From NCBI RefSeq assembly GCF_024749165.1, contig NZ_CP087190.1, forward strand, positions 890,001 through 954,000: a stretch of 64,000 nucleotides of DNA, in the 5' to 3' direction. A program made the translations under genes and the position numbers. This DNA comes from Pseudomonas sp. B21-023 (GTDB taxonomy: Bacteria > Pseudomonadota > Gammaproteobacteria > Pseudomonadales > Pseudomonadaceae). Position 1 is the first letter of the stretch; every line of letters begins with the position of its first letter. The notes beneath the pieces were generated by a model that made no database searches, was not told the origin of the DNA, and was given only the letters and a program-made list of their open reading frames with translations. Below are positions 13,561 to 22,140 of the stretch, piece after piece.

Positions 13561-13990
13561 GACCCGTATCGGCCAGAACACCGAAGTCACCCTGCACTTC
13601 GCGCTGCACCTGGAAAACGGCGACACCGTCGACAGCACCTTCGACAAGGCCCCGGCCACGTTCAAGGTCGGCGACGGCAACCTGCTGCCGGGCTTCGAGA
13701 ACGCCTTGTTCGGCTTCAAGGCCGGTGACCAGCGCAAGCTGAGCATCGCCCCGGAGAACGCCTTCGGCCAGCACAACCCGCAGAACGTGCAGGTGATGCC
13801 GCGCTCGCAGTTCGAAGGCATGGAGCTGTCCGAAGGGCTGCTGGTGATCTTCAACGATGCCGCCAACACCGAACTGCCAGGTGTGGTAAAAGCGTTCGAC
13901 GATAACCAGGTGACCATCGATTTCAACCATCCACTGGCTGGCAAGACCCTGAACTTCGAGGTGCAGATCCTCGACGTGAAGGCCGTGTGA
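13553..13990 (+). CDS. fkpB: FKBP-type peptidyl-prolyl isomerase (SlpA/FkpB)
   Basis: 145-aa small FKBP-like isomerase. It begins with an FKBP core ([19 protein letters not shown]), followed by the insert-in-flap domain ([19 protein letters not shown]) typical of SlpA/SlyD proteins. It lacks SlyD's His-rich tail, so FkpB is the better name. It probably aids folding of cytosolic proteins. It is coupled to lspA (8-nt overlap) and sits just upstream of ispH, as in E. coli. Confidence 0.94.
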   Translation: MTETRIGQNTEVTLHFALHLENGDTVDSTFDKAPATFKVGDGNLLPGFENALFGFKAGDQRKLSIAPENAFGQHNPQNVQVMPRSQFEGMELSEGLLVIFNDAANTELPGVVKAFDDNQVTIDFNHPLAGKTLNFEVQILDVKAV

Positions 13991-14004
13991 GCCTGGAGCC
14001 GAGC

Positions 14005-14952
14005 ATGCAAATCAAACTCGCCAACCCGCGCGGCTTCTGTGCGGGGGTCGACCGGGCGATCGAGATCGTCAACCGCGCCCTGGAAGTCTTCGGTCCGCCG
14101 ATCTACGTGCGCCACGAAGTGGTGCACAACAAGTTCGTGGTCGAAGACCTGCGCAACCGTGGCGCGGTGTTCGTCGAAGAGCTGGACCAGGTGCCGGACG
14201 ACGTCATCGTCATCTTCAGCGCCCATGGCGTTTCCCAGTCCGTGCGCCAGGAAGCCGCGGGCCGTGGCTTGAAGGTGTTCGATGCCACCTGCCCGCTGGT
14301 GACCAAGGTGCATATCGAGGTGGCCAAGTACAGCCGTGATGGCCGTGAGACCATTCTCATCGGCCATGAAGGGCACCCGGAAGTCGAAGGCACCATGGGC
14401 CAGTACGACGCCAGCAACGGCGGTGCCATCTACCTCGTCGAGGACGAGGACGATGTTGCCAGGCTGCAGGTGAACGACCCCGACCACCTGGCCTTCGTCA
14501 CCCAGACCACGCTGTCGATGGACGACACCAGCCGGGTGATCGACGCCCTGCGCGCACGCTTCCCGAACATTGGTGGCCCGCGCAAGGACGACATCTGCTA
14601 CGCCACGCAAAACCGCCAGGACGCCGTCAAGCAACTGGCCGACGAGTGTGACGTGGTGCTGGTGGTCGGCAGCCCCAACAGCTCCAACTCCAACCGCCTG
14701 CGCGAGTTGGCCGAGCGCATGAGCACCCCGGCCTACCTGATCGACGGTGCCGAGGACCTGCAACGCAGCTGGTTCGACGGTGTCCAGCGCATCGGCATCA
14801 CCGCCGGTGCCTCGGCGCCCGAAGTGCTGGTGCGTGGCGTGATCGAGCAGCTCAAGGCCTGGGGCGCCACTGGCGCCGAAGAGCTCGACGGCCGCGAAGA
14901 GAACATCACCTTCTCGATGCCCAAGGAACTGCGGGTTCGCTCGCTGATCTGA
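14005..14952 (+). CDS. ispH: 4-hydroxy-3-methylbut-2-enyl diphosphate reductase
   Basis: 315-aa iron-sulfur enzyme that makes IPP and DMAPP in the last step of the MEP pathway. The three cluster cysteines are in GFCAGVDRA (about residue 12), DATCPLV (about 96) and [11 protein letters not shown] (about 197). I chose ATG 14005 ([14 protein letters not shown]), the standard N-terminus. An in-frame GTG at 13987 would add six residues and overlap fkpB. It is the last gene of the murJ-ispH block. Confidence 0.96.
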   Translation: MQIKLANPRGFCAGVDRAIEIVNRALEVFGPPIYVRHEVVHNKFVVEDLRNRGAVFVEELDQVPDDVIVIFSAHGVSQSVRQEAAGRGLKVFDATCPLVTKVHIEVAKYSRDGRETILIGHEGHPEVEGTMGQYDASNGGAIYLVEDEDDVARLQVNDPDHLAFVTQTTLSMDDTSRVIDALRARFPNIGGPRKDDICYATQNRQDAVKQLADECDVVLVVGSPNSSNSNRLRELAERMSTPAYLIDGAEDLQRSWFDGVQRIGITAGASAPEVLVRGVIEQLKAWGATGAEELDGREENITFSMPKELRVRSLI

Positions 14953-14953
14953 C

Positions 14954-15433
14954 TTAGTCACCTGCACAGCGGCGGTCCTCGTCGCTGCGCAGGCTGACCC
15001 GGCCACTGGGGCTCAGCACCACTTGATGCTGGCTGCCAGGCCCGCTGCGCTGGCAGATGTCCAGCGTGATGCCGACAAAGCCGCCCCCTATCGGCGCGCC
15101 ACGCCTGCTGAAACGCACCTCCCGCGTGGAACTGGCCACCACCTTCACCGGCCTGGCCAGACGATGTTCGCGCAACATCTGGCCGTCGTGCTCTTGCGAC
15201 ACGCGCCAGCCTTTGCCCCAGTCACCTTCCAATGGATGAACCGTCAGCGCCTGCTGTTGCAGCGTGGCCTGGTTGCGCGCGGCGCGCAGTGCCTGCGCCA
15301 GTTCCCGGGCGACGGCGGCCAGTTGCAGGGTTTCGCCAAGCCTGGCGTAGGACGTTGCCCCCAGGTATGTCAGCAGGCTGCCAATCGTCAATGCGCACAT
15401 CATTTGTAGCAGTGTTACGCCTTGTTGCTTCAC
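14954..15433 (-). CDS. FimT/GspH-like minor pseudopilin
   Basis: 159-aa type IV pilin-like protein. The start is a GTG preceded by GGAGGAATGCACG. It gives a short type III prepilin leader ending in Gly, then a hydrophobic helix (VTLLQMMCALTIGSLLTYLG). The C-terminal half resembles the GspH/FimT fold (FSRRGAPIGGG, VVLSPSGRVSLRSD). The residue at +5 after the cleavage Gly is Gln instead of the near-universal Glu. It runs opposite to ispH and diverges from pilV-W-X-E, so it likely belongs to the same minor-pilin set. Confidence 0.8.
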   Translation of the reverse strand: MKQQGVTLLQMMCALTIGSLLTYLGATSYARLGETLQLAAVARELAQALRAARNQATLQQQALTVHPLEGDWGKGWRVSQEHDGQMLREHRLARPVKVVASSTREVRFSRRGAPIGGGFVGITLDICQRSGPGSQHQVVLSPSGRVSLRSDEDRRCAGD

Positions 15434-15541
15434 CGTGCATTCCTCCCTGGAAGTGCTTCGCTGTAGCTTCCGGCTTGGCCACGCGAGGCGCCAGTCAGCC
15501 GGTTCGGGCAGACGGCGAGGAAAGATCCCAGGAGGGCGACG

Positions 15542-15901
15542 ATGCGAGCGAAGGAAGGCGGGATGACGCTGCTGGAGGTGCTGCTGGCGATGACGGTGCT
15601 GGCGCTTGGGGTGTTCGCCGCAGCGGCCTTGCAGGTGCGTGGCATGCAGGCGGCCGAGAGCGCCCGGCGCGACGGTCAGGCGTTGCAACTGGCCCAGGGC
15701 ATGCTCGAGCAGGTGAGGGCCAGCGGCACGCTCGAAGCGGGGGAGGAGAGTGCCTGGCGCTCGCGGGTTACCCAGGTGCTTGGCGCCTCGGCACAGGGGC
15801 GGATCAGGCACCACGCTGGCATGTTGGAGCTGCAGGTGAACTGGCCGGCCCAGGCAGAGGGCCGCCCGGCCTTGCAGTTGCAGGGCAAGGTACTGCCATG
15901 A
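15542..15901 (+). CDS. pilV: Type IV pilus minor pilin PilV
   Basis: 119-aa pseudopilin with a prepilin-peptidase site (KEGG|MTLLEVLLAMTVLALGVFA) including Glu at +5. The length is short for PilV but the N-terminal half is typical. Minor pilins prime pilus assembly and help present adhesins. The stop overlaps the pilW start (ATGA), so translation is probably coupled. It is the first gene of the pilV-W-X-E cluster. Confidence 0.82.
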   Translation: MRAKEGGMTLLEVLLAMTVLALGVFAAAALQVRGMQAAESARRDGQALQLAQGMLEQVRASGTLEAGEESAWRSRVTQVLGASAQGRIRHHAGMLELQVNWPAQAEGRPALQLQGKVLP

Positions 15902-16533
15902 AACGCGGGCAAGCGGGCGCCGGGCTGGTCGAGGTGTTGCTGGCCGTGGCCCTGGGGGCATTGTTGCTGGTGGCGGCGGGCCAGTTGTTCGGCCAGGCCT
16001 ATCAGGCCTGGCGGCTGCAAGGCGCGGTGGCGAGGCTGCAGGACGATGCGCGCCTGGTCCTGCAGCGCCTGGCCGAGGATATCCGCATGGCGGGCATGTT
16101 CGGCTGCCTGCGCCTGGAGGCGGCAGACTTCGCCGATCCGCAGGCTGCGCTAGCCTTCGCCAGGCCAATCGAGGTCAACGCTGACAGCCTCACGCTGGTA
16201 GGCGCCGAGTTGCCGGGATTGCTCGGCGCGCCGGACTGGACCGTGCTTACCGACTGTCGCAGTTGGGCGCAGGTCCAGCGTGGGCAGCATGTACCTGGCG
16301 ATGCCCAGCTGGCCTTGCCGGTGCGCCGGGTTACCTACCGGGTGCGCAATGGCAGCCTGTTGTTCACCAGCAACGCCCAGCACGCCAGCCTGGTCGATAA
16401 TGTCCGGGCCCTGCGGGTGCGTCAGGGCGACGGTCGCGTCGACATCGAGTTGCTCATGCAGGACCGTGATCACCGGCTGGAGCAGCGCCATATCCTGAGC
16501 GTGGCCGTGCGCAATCCTGGGGCTGGCGCATGA
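15898..16533 (+). CDS. pilW: Type IV pilus minor pilin PilW
   Basis: 211-aa pseudopilin starting MKRGQAGAGLVEVLLAVALG, with the processing site before GLVEV-like residues and Glu at +5. The later sequence (LVLQRLAEDIRMAGMFGC) is the hallmark of PilW proteins. A longer reading frame extends upstream, but the ATG overlapping pilV's stop fits the operon. The stop overlaps pilX by 4 nt. Confidence 0.85.
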   Translation: MKRGQAGAGLVEVLLAVALGALLLVAAGQLFGQAYQAWRLQGAVARLQDDARLVLQRLAEDIRMAGMFGCLRLEAADFADPQAALAFARPIEVNADSLTLVGAELPGLLGAPDWTVLTDCRSWAQVQRGQHVPGDAQLALPVRRVTYRVRNGSLLFTSNAQHASLVDNVRALRVRQGDGRVDIELLMQDRDHRLEQRHILSVAVRNPGAGA

Positions 16534-17000
16534 TTCGCCAGCGTGGGGTGGTGCTCTTGCTGGCCCTGAGCCTCAGCCTGCTGCTTGGCCTGCTGACCGC
16601 GCTGGGCATGCGCGAGGCCTTGCTGCAGGCGCGGCAGGTCGGCGAACAATGGCGCAGGGCGCAGGCCTTCGAACAAGCCGAAGCCAGCCTGGTGGAAGGG
16701 GCCGCGTTGCTGCAAGGCGGGTTGCCTGCGTTGTGTCTTGACTGCCTGCCGCCTGAGCTGCCGACGGCATCACCTGCCGCGCCGTGGCGAACCACCGACA
16801 GTGGCTACGTGCTGCTCCAGCACCTGGGGCAAACACTCCGTGCCGTCGGCCTGCCGCGAGACAAGCGGGTCGACCTCGTGCGGATCACGGCGCTGAGCCG
16901 CCAGCTGCGGGGCCGGCAATTCCTGGAAGCGGTCTATGCCGTGGACGGGCACGGCAATATCGGGCGTATCAGCTGGCGTCAGCGTCTGGAGGAGGGCTGA
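16530..17000 (+). CDS. pilX: Type IV pilus minor pilin PilX
   Basis: 156-aa protein with a short N-terminus (MIRQRG) and then a long hydrophobic helix (VVLLLALSLSLLLGLLTAL). It lacks the +5 Glu, as is common in PilX. The body contains paired cysteines (CLDCLPPE) that may form a disulfide. It lies between pilW and pilE; pilY1, which follows pilX in P. aeruginosa, is absent. Confidence 0.78.
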   Translation: MIRQRGVVLLLALSLSLLLGLLTALGMREALLQARQVGEQWRRAQAFEQAEASLVEGAALLQGGLPALCLDCLPPELPTASPAAPWRTTDSGYVLLQHLGQTLRAVGLPRDKRVDLVRITALSRQLRGRQFLEAVYAVDGHGNIGRISWRQRLEEG

Positions 17001-17001
17001 C

Positions 17002-17400
17002 ATGCAGCGGGGCCTTGGTCTGATCGAATTATTGATTGTCGTGGCGCTGATCGGCATGCTGGCAACCATTGCCTACCCCAGTTACAGCGACCAGCTACGG
17101 CGTGCCGCGCGCGGCGAGGTGGTCGGGCTGCTGCACGATGCGGCGTTGCGCCTGGAACAGCATCGCGCGTATGTCGGCGGCTACGCCGACACCGAGCAAC
17201 TCGTCACGGTATTGTCGGCTGGCAGCCGCTACTACCGCCTGCAGGCTCAGCGCGACGAAGACGCTTTCACACTGCTTGCCCGCCGTGTGACGGAGGCGTT
17301 CATGGCAGGCGACCGCTGTGGCGACTTCCGCCTCGATCACGCTGGCGTGCGTGACAATCCGGGCGGCAGCGAAGACGAGCAGACATGCTGGGGAAGCTGA
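17002..17400 (+). CDS. pilE: Type IV pilus minor pilin PilE
   Basis: 132-aa pilin-like protein. The start at 17002 follows a strong site (GGAGGAGGG) and gives MQRGLGLIELLIVVALIGML, with Glu at +5. The sequence PSYSDQLRRAARGEVVGLLHDAALRLEQ is characteristic of PilE. An upstream in-frame extension was rejected because the cleavable leader must be short. It is the last gene of the minor-pilin cluster; thiO follows at once on the same strand. Confidence 0.86.
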   Translation: MQRGLGLIELLIVVALIGMLATIAYPSYSDQLRRAARGEVVGLLHDAALRLEQHRAYVGGYADTEQLVTVLSAGSRYYRLQAQRDEDAFTLLARRVTEAFMAGDRCGDFRLDHAGVRDNPGGSEDEQTCWGS

Positions 17401-17453
17401 AGATCAAAAGGTGCCCGCGCACCGTGGAATTACTTCAGGTGTTGGATCGAACG

Positions 17454-18551
17454 ATGAGCAAGCAAGTAGTAATTGTCGGCGGTGGCGTCATCGGCCTGCT
17501 GACGGCGTTGAACCTGGCGGCGGATGTCGACCGGGTGGTGGTGTGCGACCAGGGCGAAGTAGGGCGTGAGTCGTCCTGGGCCGGTGGCGGCATCGTCTCG
17601 CCGTTGTACCCCTGGCGTTATAGCCCGGCGGTGACGGCGCTGGCGCATTGGTCGCAGGATTTCTATCCACAGCTGGGCGAGCGTCTGTTCGCCAGCACCG
17701 GCATCGACCCGGAGGTCCACACCACCGGGCTGTACTGGCTGGACCTGGACGACGAAGCCGAGGCGCTGGCCTGGGCGGCGCGTGAGCAACGGCCGCTCAG
17801 CGCCGTGGATATCTCGGCTGCTTATGACGCGGTGCCCGTGCTGGGAGCGGGCTACCGCCGCGCCGTGTACATGGCGGGCGTGGCCAACGTGCGCAACCCG
17901 CGGCTGGTGAAGTCGCTCAAGGCGGCGCTGCTGGCGCTGCCCAACGTGACCCTGCGCGAGCATTGCCAGATCAGCGGTTTTGTCCATGAAGGCGGGCGTG
18001 TCGCCGGGGTACGTACCGAGCAGGGTGTGCTGGCTGCCGACGAGGTGGTGCTCAGTGCCGGTGCCTGGAGCGGCGATCTGCTGCAGACTTTGGGCCTGAG
18101 CCTGCCGGTGGAACCGGTGAAAGGGCAGATGATCCTGTTCAAGTGCGCCGAGGACTTTCTGCCGAGCATGGTCCTGGCCAAGGGCCGCTACGCGATCCCG
18201 CGCCGCGATGGGCATATCCTGGTCGGCAGCACCCTGGAGCATGCCGGTTACGACAAGACCCCGACCGCGGATGCACTTGAGAGTCTGAAGGCTTCGGCGG
18301 TGGAGCTGCTGCCGGCGCTGGCAGATGCCGAGGTGGTGGGGCACTGGGCTGGCCTGCGCCCTGGGTCGCCGGAAGGCATCCCTTACATTGGCGCGGTGCC
18401 GGGGCATGAGGGGCTATGGCTAAACTGCGGGCATTACCGCAACGGGCTGGTGCTGGCGCCGGCGTCGTGCCAACTGTTCAGCGACCTGCTGCTGGGGCGT
18501 GCGCCGATCATCGATCCGGCGCCGTATGCGCCTAAAGGGCGGCTGGGGTAA
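17454..18551 (+). CDS. thiO: Glycine oxidase ThiO
   Basis: 365-aa FAD-dependent amine oxidase (DAO family) that supplies iminoglycine for the thiazole ring of thiamine. The dinucleotide-binding motif VIVGGGVIGLLTA is at residues about 6-18 and the family signature WAGLRPGSPEGIPYIG lies near residue 305. The start MSKQVVIVGGG was chosen over a longer frame overlapping pilE. In this genus thiO regularly sits next to the minor-pilin genes. Confidence 0.93.
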   Translation: MSKQVVIVGGGVIGLLTALNLAADVDRVVVCDQGEVGRESSWAGGGIVSPLYPWRYSPAVTALAHWSQDFYPQLGERLFASTGIDPEVHTTGLYWLDLDDEAEALAWAAREQRPLSAVDISAAYDAVPVLGAGYRRAVYMAGVANVRNPRLVKSLKAALLALPNVTLREHCQISGFVHEGGRVAGVRTEQGVLAADEVVLSAGAWSGDLLQTLGLSLPVEPVKGQMILFKCAEDFLPSMVLAKGRYAIPRRDGHILVGSTLEHAGYDKTPTADALESLKASAVELLPALADAEVVGHWAGLRPGSPEGIPYIGAVPGHEGLWLNCGHYRNGLVLAPASCQLFSDLLLGRAPIIDPAPYAPKGRLG

Positions 18552-18559
18552 GTTCGTCG

Positions 18560-18670
18560 GGCCCGCTGTGCGGGCCTTTCGCCGGCAAGCCGGCTCCCAC
18601 AATGACTGCGCTGTCTTCGAACCTTGCAGGTTCCCTGTGGGAGCCGGCTTGCCGGCGAAAGGCCGCAGGG
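18560..18670. repeat. REP pair downstream of thiO
   Basis: An inverted pair of REP cores (TCGCCGGCAAGCCGGCTCCCAC at 18579-18600 and GTGGGAGCCGGCTTGCCGGC at about 18637-18656) sits between converging genes. A hairpin (GGGCCCGCTGTGCGGGCC, 18559-18576) precedes it and could end thiO transcription. Confidence 0.85.
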
Positions 18671-18679
18671 CAGCCTCGC

Positions 18680-18910
18680 TCAGCGCGGTTGCCCCGGCCC
18701 TTGCTCCAGATGTTGCTGGCTGCAATACCACTCCTTGCCCAACTGCAACGCCCGGTCATTGGGCAGGTGCACGCCGCAATGGGCGCAACGCACCATCTGC
18801 AGCGGGTCCTGCAGGCGCGGTTCGGCAGGTGATTGCTGACTGGTCTTGAACTTGCGCCACAGCCAGAACGCGGCGGCGATCAGGGCGATCCAGAAAAGTA
18901 GGCGAACCAT
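18680..18910 (-). CDS. PP0621-family small membrane-associated protein
   Basis: 76-aa protein with one N-terminal membrane helix (residues about 3-18, RLLFWIALIAAAFWLW). A small metal-binding-like segment follows: a CAHCG pair plus a later C (WYCSQQH). This layout is that of the uncharacterised PP0621 family of Pseudomonas. Function unknown. It lies downstream of bamD on the same strand. Confidence 0.8.
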   Translation of the reverse strand: MVRLLFWIALIAAAFWLWRKFKTSQQSPAEPRLQDPLQMVRCAHCGVHLPNDRALQLGKEWYCSQQHLEQGPGQPR

Positions 18911-18957
18911 GGTGTCCAGCTTGTCGAATGAAGAAGGCGACAGTCTAGGACGCGGCC

Positions 18958-18988
18958 AATAAAAAAGGGAGGCCTCGGGCCTCCCTTT
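18958..18988 (-). terminator. bamD terminator
   Basis: Perfect 11-bp stem (AAAGGGAGGCC / GGCCTCCCTTT, loop TCG). On the minus strand it is followed by a T-run (TTTTTTATTGG), 17 nt after the bamD stop. It separates bamD from the small PP0621-family gene. Confidence 0.9.
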
Positions 18989-19004
18989 CTTTGCATGCGA
19001 CGTA

Positions 19005-20024
19005 TCAGTCGAACAGACCGAAGGTCATGTAGCTGAACCAGCTGCGGTCCTTCTCGGCTTCCTTCGGACCTTCCGGCAGGATCGGGTCGCCGTTCTCGTC
19101 CTTGGGCAGCAGTTCTTCGGGCATCTCGGAGCGGGCGTCCTGGAACTGCTTGACCACGTCCTGGTTGGCGCGGGTCTCGCCCGGCGGCAGCGGGGTATTG
19201 GTCTCGATCAGGCCCAGGGTGGCCTTGGACAGCCACGAGCGGTTGCCGTTTTCGTCGACCTTGGTGACGAACTGGCCATCGACCAGGCTCGGGTGGTCCG
19301 GGTAGTTGAGCTTGAGGGTCTCGAGGCTGGTGGCGGCCAGTTCGTCCAGGTGCATGCGCTGGTACGACTCGACCATCACCGCCAGGCCGTCACCCACCGA
19401 CGGGGTTTCCTGGAAGTTCTCCACCACATAGCGGCCACGGTTGGCGGCGGCCACATAGGCCTCGCGGCTCAGGTAGTAGTTGGCCACGTGGATTTCGTAG
19501 GAGGCCAGCAGGTTGCGCAGGTAGATCATGCGCTGCTTGGCGTCCGGGGCGTAGCGGCTGTTGGGGAAGCGGCTGGTCAGCTGGGCGAATTCGTTGTACG
19601 AGTCGCGGGCGGCGCCCGGGTCACGCTTGGTCATGTCCAGCGGCAGGAAGCGCGCCAGCAGGCCGCGGTCCTGGTCGAACGAGGTCAGGCCCTTGAGGTA
19701 GTAGGCGTAGTCGACGTTCGGGTGCTGCGGGTGCAGGCGGATGAAGCGCTCGGCAGCCGACTTGGCGGCCTCCGGCTCGGAGTTCTTGTAGTTGGCGTAG
19801 ATCAGCTCGAGCTGGGCCTGGTCGGCGTAGCGGCCGAACGGGTAGCGCGACTCCAGGGCCTTGAGCTTGTTCACGGCGCTGGTATAGCTGGAGTTGTCCA
19901 GGTCGGCCTGCGCCTGCTGGTACAGCTCGGCCTCGCTGAGGTTCTCGTCAATGACTTCCTTGTTCGAGGAACAGGCAGCGGTGAGCCCGAGGATGGCGAT
20001 CAGCAGCAGGTGTTTCACTTGCAT
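19005..20024 (-). CDS. bamD: Outer membrane assembly lipoprotein BamD
   Basis: 339-aa lipoprotein of the BAM complex, which inserts beta-barrel proteins into the outer membrane. The signal peptide ends in the lipobox LTAAC (Cys at about residue 17). TPR-like helices follow, with the conserved stretch [20 protein letters not shown]. The start was placed at [14 protein letters not shown], excluding an upstream extension. The acidic C-terminal tail beyond residue 270 is longer than in E. coli BamD (245 aa), as usual in Pseudomonas. It diverges from rluD. Confidence 0.95.
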   Translation of the reverse strand: MQVKHLLLIAILGLTAACSSNKEVIDENLSEAELYQQAQADLDNSSYTSAVNKLKALESRYPFGRYADQAQLELIYANYKNSEPEAAKSAAERFIRLHPQHPNVDYAYYLKGLTSFDQDRGLLARFLPLDMTKRDPGAARDSYNEFAQLTSRFPNSRYAPDAKQRMIYLRNLLASYEIHVANYYLSREAYVAAANRGRYVVENFQETPSVGDGLAVMVESYQRMHLDELAATSLETLKLNYPDHPSLVDGQFVTKVDENGNRSWLSKATLGLIETNTPLPPGETRANQDVVKQFQDARSEMPEELLPKDENGDPILPEGPKEAEKDRSWFSYMTFGLFD

Positions 20025-20173
20025 GGCGGCTTGCGTCCCTTTGACGGCCGCTGTCTTGGGCGGTGCCGTCCTGTTATGATGAGCGCCCCCGGCCAAACCC
20101 CGGGGCAAAAGAAGCCGTATTTAACCACAAGCGCGCAGCCGAAACCAAAGGCTGAACGCCCGTCGATTCGAGC

Positions 20174-21136
20174 ATGTCCGAGATCATTCAACTTAGCGCA
20201 GAGGTCCCGTCCGAACTGGGCGGCCAACGCCTCGACCAGGTCGCCGCCCAATTGTTCGCCGAGTACTCGCGTTCGCGCCTGTCCTCGTGGATCAAAGATG
20301 GCCGCCTGACCGTCGATGGCGCGGTGCTGCGGCCGCGCGACACCGTCCACACCGGCTCCATCCTGGCCCTCGAGGCCGAGCAGGAGGCCCAGGGCGAATG
20401 GGTGGCTCAGGACATCGAGCTGGACATCGTCTATGAAGATGACCAGATCCTGGTGATCAACAAGCCGGCCGGGCTGGTGGTCCACCCGGCGGCGGGGCAC
20501 CCCGACGGCACCCTGCTCAATGCCCTGCTGCACCATGTGCCGGACATCATCAACGTACCGCGCGCCGGTATCGTGCACCGCCTGGACAAGGACACCACGG
20601 GCCTGATGGTGGTGGCCAAGACCCTGCAGGCGCAGACCAACCTGGTCGACCAGCTGCAGAAGCGCTCGGTCAGCCGCATCTACGAGTGCATCGTGGTCGG
20701 CGTGGTGATCGCCGGCGGCAAGATCGACGCCCCGATCGGCCGCCACGGCGGCGAGCGCCAGCGCATGGCGGTCACCGATGGCGGCAAGCCAGCCGTCAGC
20801 CACTACCGCGTGCTCAAGCGCTTCCGCTCGCACACCCATGTGCGGGTCAAGCTGGAGACCGGCCGTACCCACCAGATCCGTGTGCACATGGCGCATGTGG
20901 GCTATCCGCTGGTCGGCGACCAGACCTACGGCGTGCGCTTCCGCATTCCGCCGGCCGCCAGCGTGGCCATGGTCGAGGCGGTGAAGAACTTCCCGCGCCA
21001 GGCCCTGCACGCCCGCTTCCTGGCCCTGGATCACCCGACCACCGGTGAGCGCATGGAATGGGCCTCGCCGCTGCCGGACGACTTCCTCTGGCTGCTGTCG
21101 CTGCTCAACGACGACCGCGAGAGCTTTATCGGATGA
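20174..21136 (+). CDS. rluD: 23S rRNA pseudouridine synthase RluD
   Basis: 320-aa enzyme making pseudouridines 1911, 1915 and 1917 in helix 69 of 23S rRNA. The N-terminal S4-like domain (GQRLDQVAAQLFAEYSRSRL) is followed by the catalytic motif GIVHRLDKDTTGLM (about residues 133-146) with the active-site Asp. The length is standard. The 4-nt overlap with pgeF and the divergence from bamD match other Pseudomonas. Confidence 0.96.
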   Translation: MSEIIQLSAEVPSELGGQRLDQVAAQLFAEYSRSRLSSWIKDGRLTVDGAVLRPRDTVHTGSILALEAEQEAQGEWVAQDIELDIVYEDDQILVINKPAGLVVHPAAGHPDGTLLNALLHHVPDIINVPRAGIVHRLDKDTTGLMVVAKTLQAQTNLVDQLQKRSVSRIYECIVVGVVIAGGKIDAPIGRHGGERQRMAVTDGGKPAVSHYRVLKRFRSHTHVRVKLETGRTHQIRVHMAHVGYPLVGDQTYGVRFRIPPAASVAMVEAVKNFPRQALHARFLALDHPTTGERMEWASPLPDDFLWLLSLLNDDRESFIG

Positions 21137-21873
21137 GTGGCCTGACGCAGGCGCTGATCATTCCCGACTGGCCGGCCCCGGCCTCGGTACGCGCCTGTGT
21201 CACCACCCGCGAGGGCGGCGTCAGCCTGCCGCCCTATGAATCCTTCAATCTTGGCGATCATGTGGGCGATGACCCCGCTGCGGTTGCCGAGAACCGTCGT
21301 CGCCTGAGCGACGAATTCGCCATCCAGCCCGCCTGGCTCAAACAGGTGCACGGGCTGGTGGTGGCCGATGCCGACCCTGCCGTGGTCGCCGAGGCCGATG
21401 CCAGCTGGAGCGACCAGCCGGGCATCGCCTGCACCGTGATGACCGCCGATTGCCTGCCGGCCCTGTTCTGCGACCGCGCCGGCACCCGCGTGGCCGCCGC
21501 CCATGCCGGCTGGCGCGGGTTGGCCGGTGGCGTGCTGGAAGCCACCCTCGACCGCCTGGCCCTGCCACCTGAAGAGGTGCTGGTGTGGCTGGGCCCGGCC
21601 ATCGGACCGCAGGCGTTCGAGGTGGGCATGGAGGTGCGCGATGCCTTTACCGCCGTGCATCCCGAGGCAGCCGTGGCGTTCGTCGACGGCGAGCGGCCGG
21701 GCAAGCTGATGGCCGATATCTACCGGCTGGCGCGAATTCGCCTGGCGGCATGCGGTGTTACTGCCGTGTATGGCGGTGGGTTCTGCACTGTCAGTGATCC
21801 GCGCTTTTTCTCCTACCGCCGCACCCCTCAGGGTGGGCGGTTTGCTTCACTGGTGTGGCTCAGCCCTCGCTGA
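21133..21873 (+). CDS. pgeF: Peptidoglycan editing factor PgeF (multicopper-polyphenol-oxidase/laccase-like fold)
   Basis: 246-aa YfiH-family protein, in E. coli shown to remove wrongly incorporated residues from peptidoglycan precursors. Zn-binding residues appear in KQVHG (about residues 70-74), TADCLPAL (about 105-112) and AHAGWRGL (about 122-129). It is translationally coupled to rluD (ATGA overlap) and lies upstream of clpB, the order seen in enterics. Confidence 0.92.
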   Translation: MSGLTQALIIPDWPAPASVRACVTTREGGVSLPPYESFNLGDHVGDDPAAVAENRRRLSDEFAIQPAWLKQVHGLVVADADPAVVAEADASWSDQPGIACTVMTADCLPALFCDRAGTRVAAAHAGWRGLAGGVLEATLDRLALPPEEVLVWLGPAIGPQAFEVGMEVRDAFTAVHPEAAVAFVDGERPGKLMADIYRLARIRLAACGVTAVYGGGFCTVSDPRFFSYRRTPQGGRFASLVWLSPR

Positions 21874-21875
21874 GC

Positions 21876-21985
21876 CTGGGGCCGCTTCGCGGCCCAATCG
21901 CTGGCAAGCCAGCTCCCACATGCCAAAGTCTGTACTGCCCCTGTGGGAGCCGGCTTGCCGGCGATTGGGCTGCGCAGCAGCCCCG
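21876..21985. repeat. REP pair downstream of pgeF
   Basis: Two facing REP cores (GCTGGCAAGCCAGCTCCCAC at 21900-21919 and GTGGGAGCCGGCTTGCCGGC at about 21943-21962), flanked by GC-rich arms (GGGGCCGCTTCGCGGCCC; GGGCTGCGCAGCAGCCC). Confidence 0.85.
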
Positions 21986-22035
21986 GCAATATCAATCCCA
22001 CCACCACCCTGCTGACCTCCGTCAACCCCGCTACG

Positions 22036-22061
22036 CTTGAATCTTCCAGAATCACCCTTAT
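22036..22061 (+). promoter_or_regulatory. Putative sigma-32 (heat-shock) promoter of clpB
   Basis: CTTGAA at 22036-22041, a 13-nt spacer and CCCTTAT at 22055-22061 resemble the RpoH consensus (CTTGAA-N13/14-CCCCAT). The position, 80 nt before a classic heat-shock gene, supports it. One or two -10 positions deviate. Confidence 0.6.
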
Positions 22062-22140
22062 CTATTGGTCATCTCAGGCAGGTTCATCATTACAGGTGCT
22101 GTCCATCGCTCCGCCTGCCCTTTAAAGGAAGGTATCCCCC

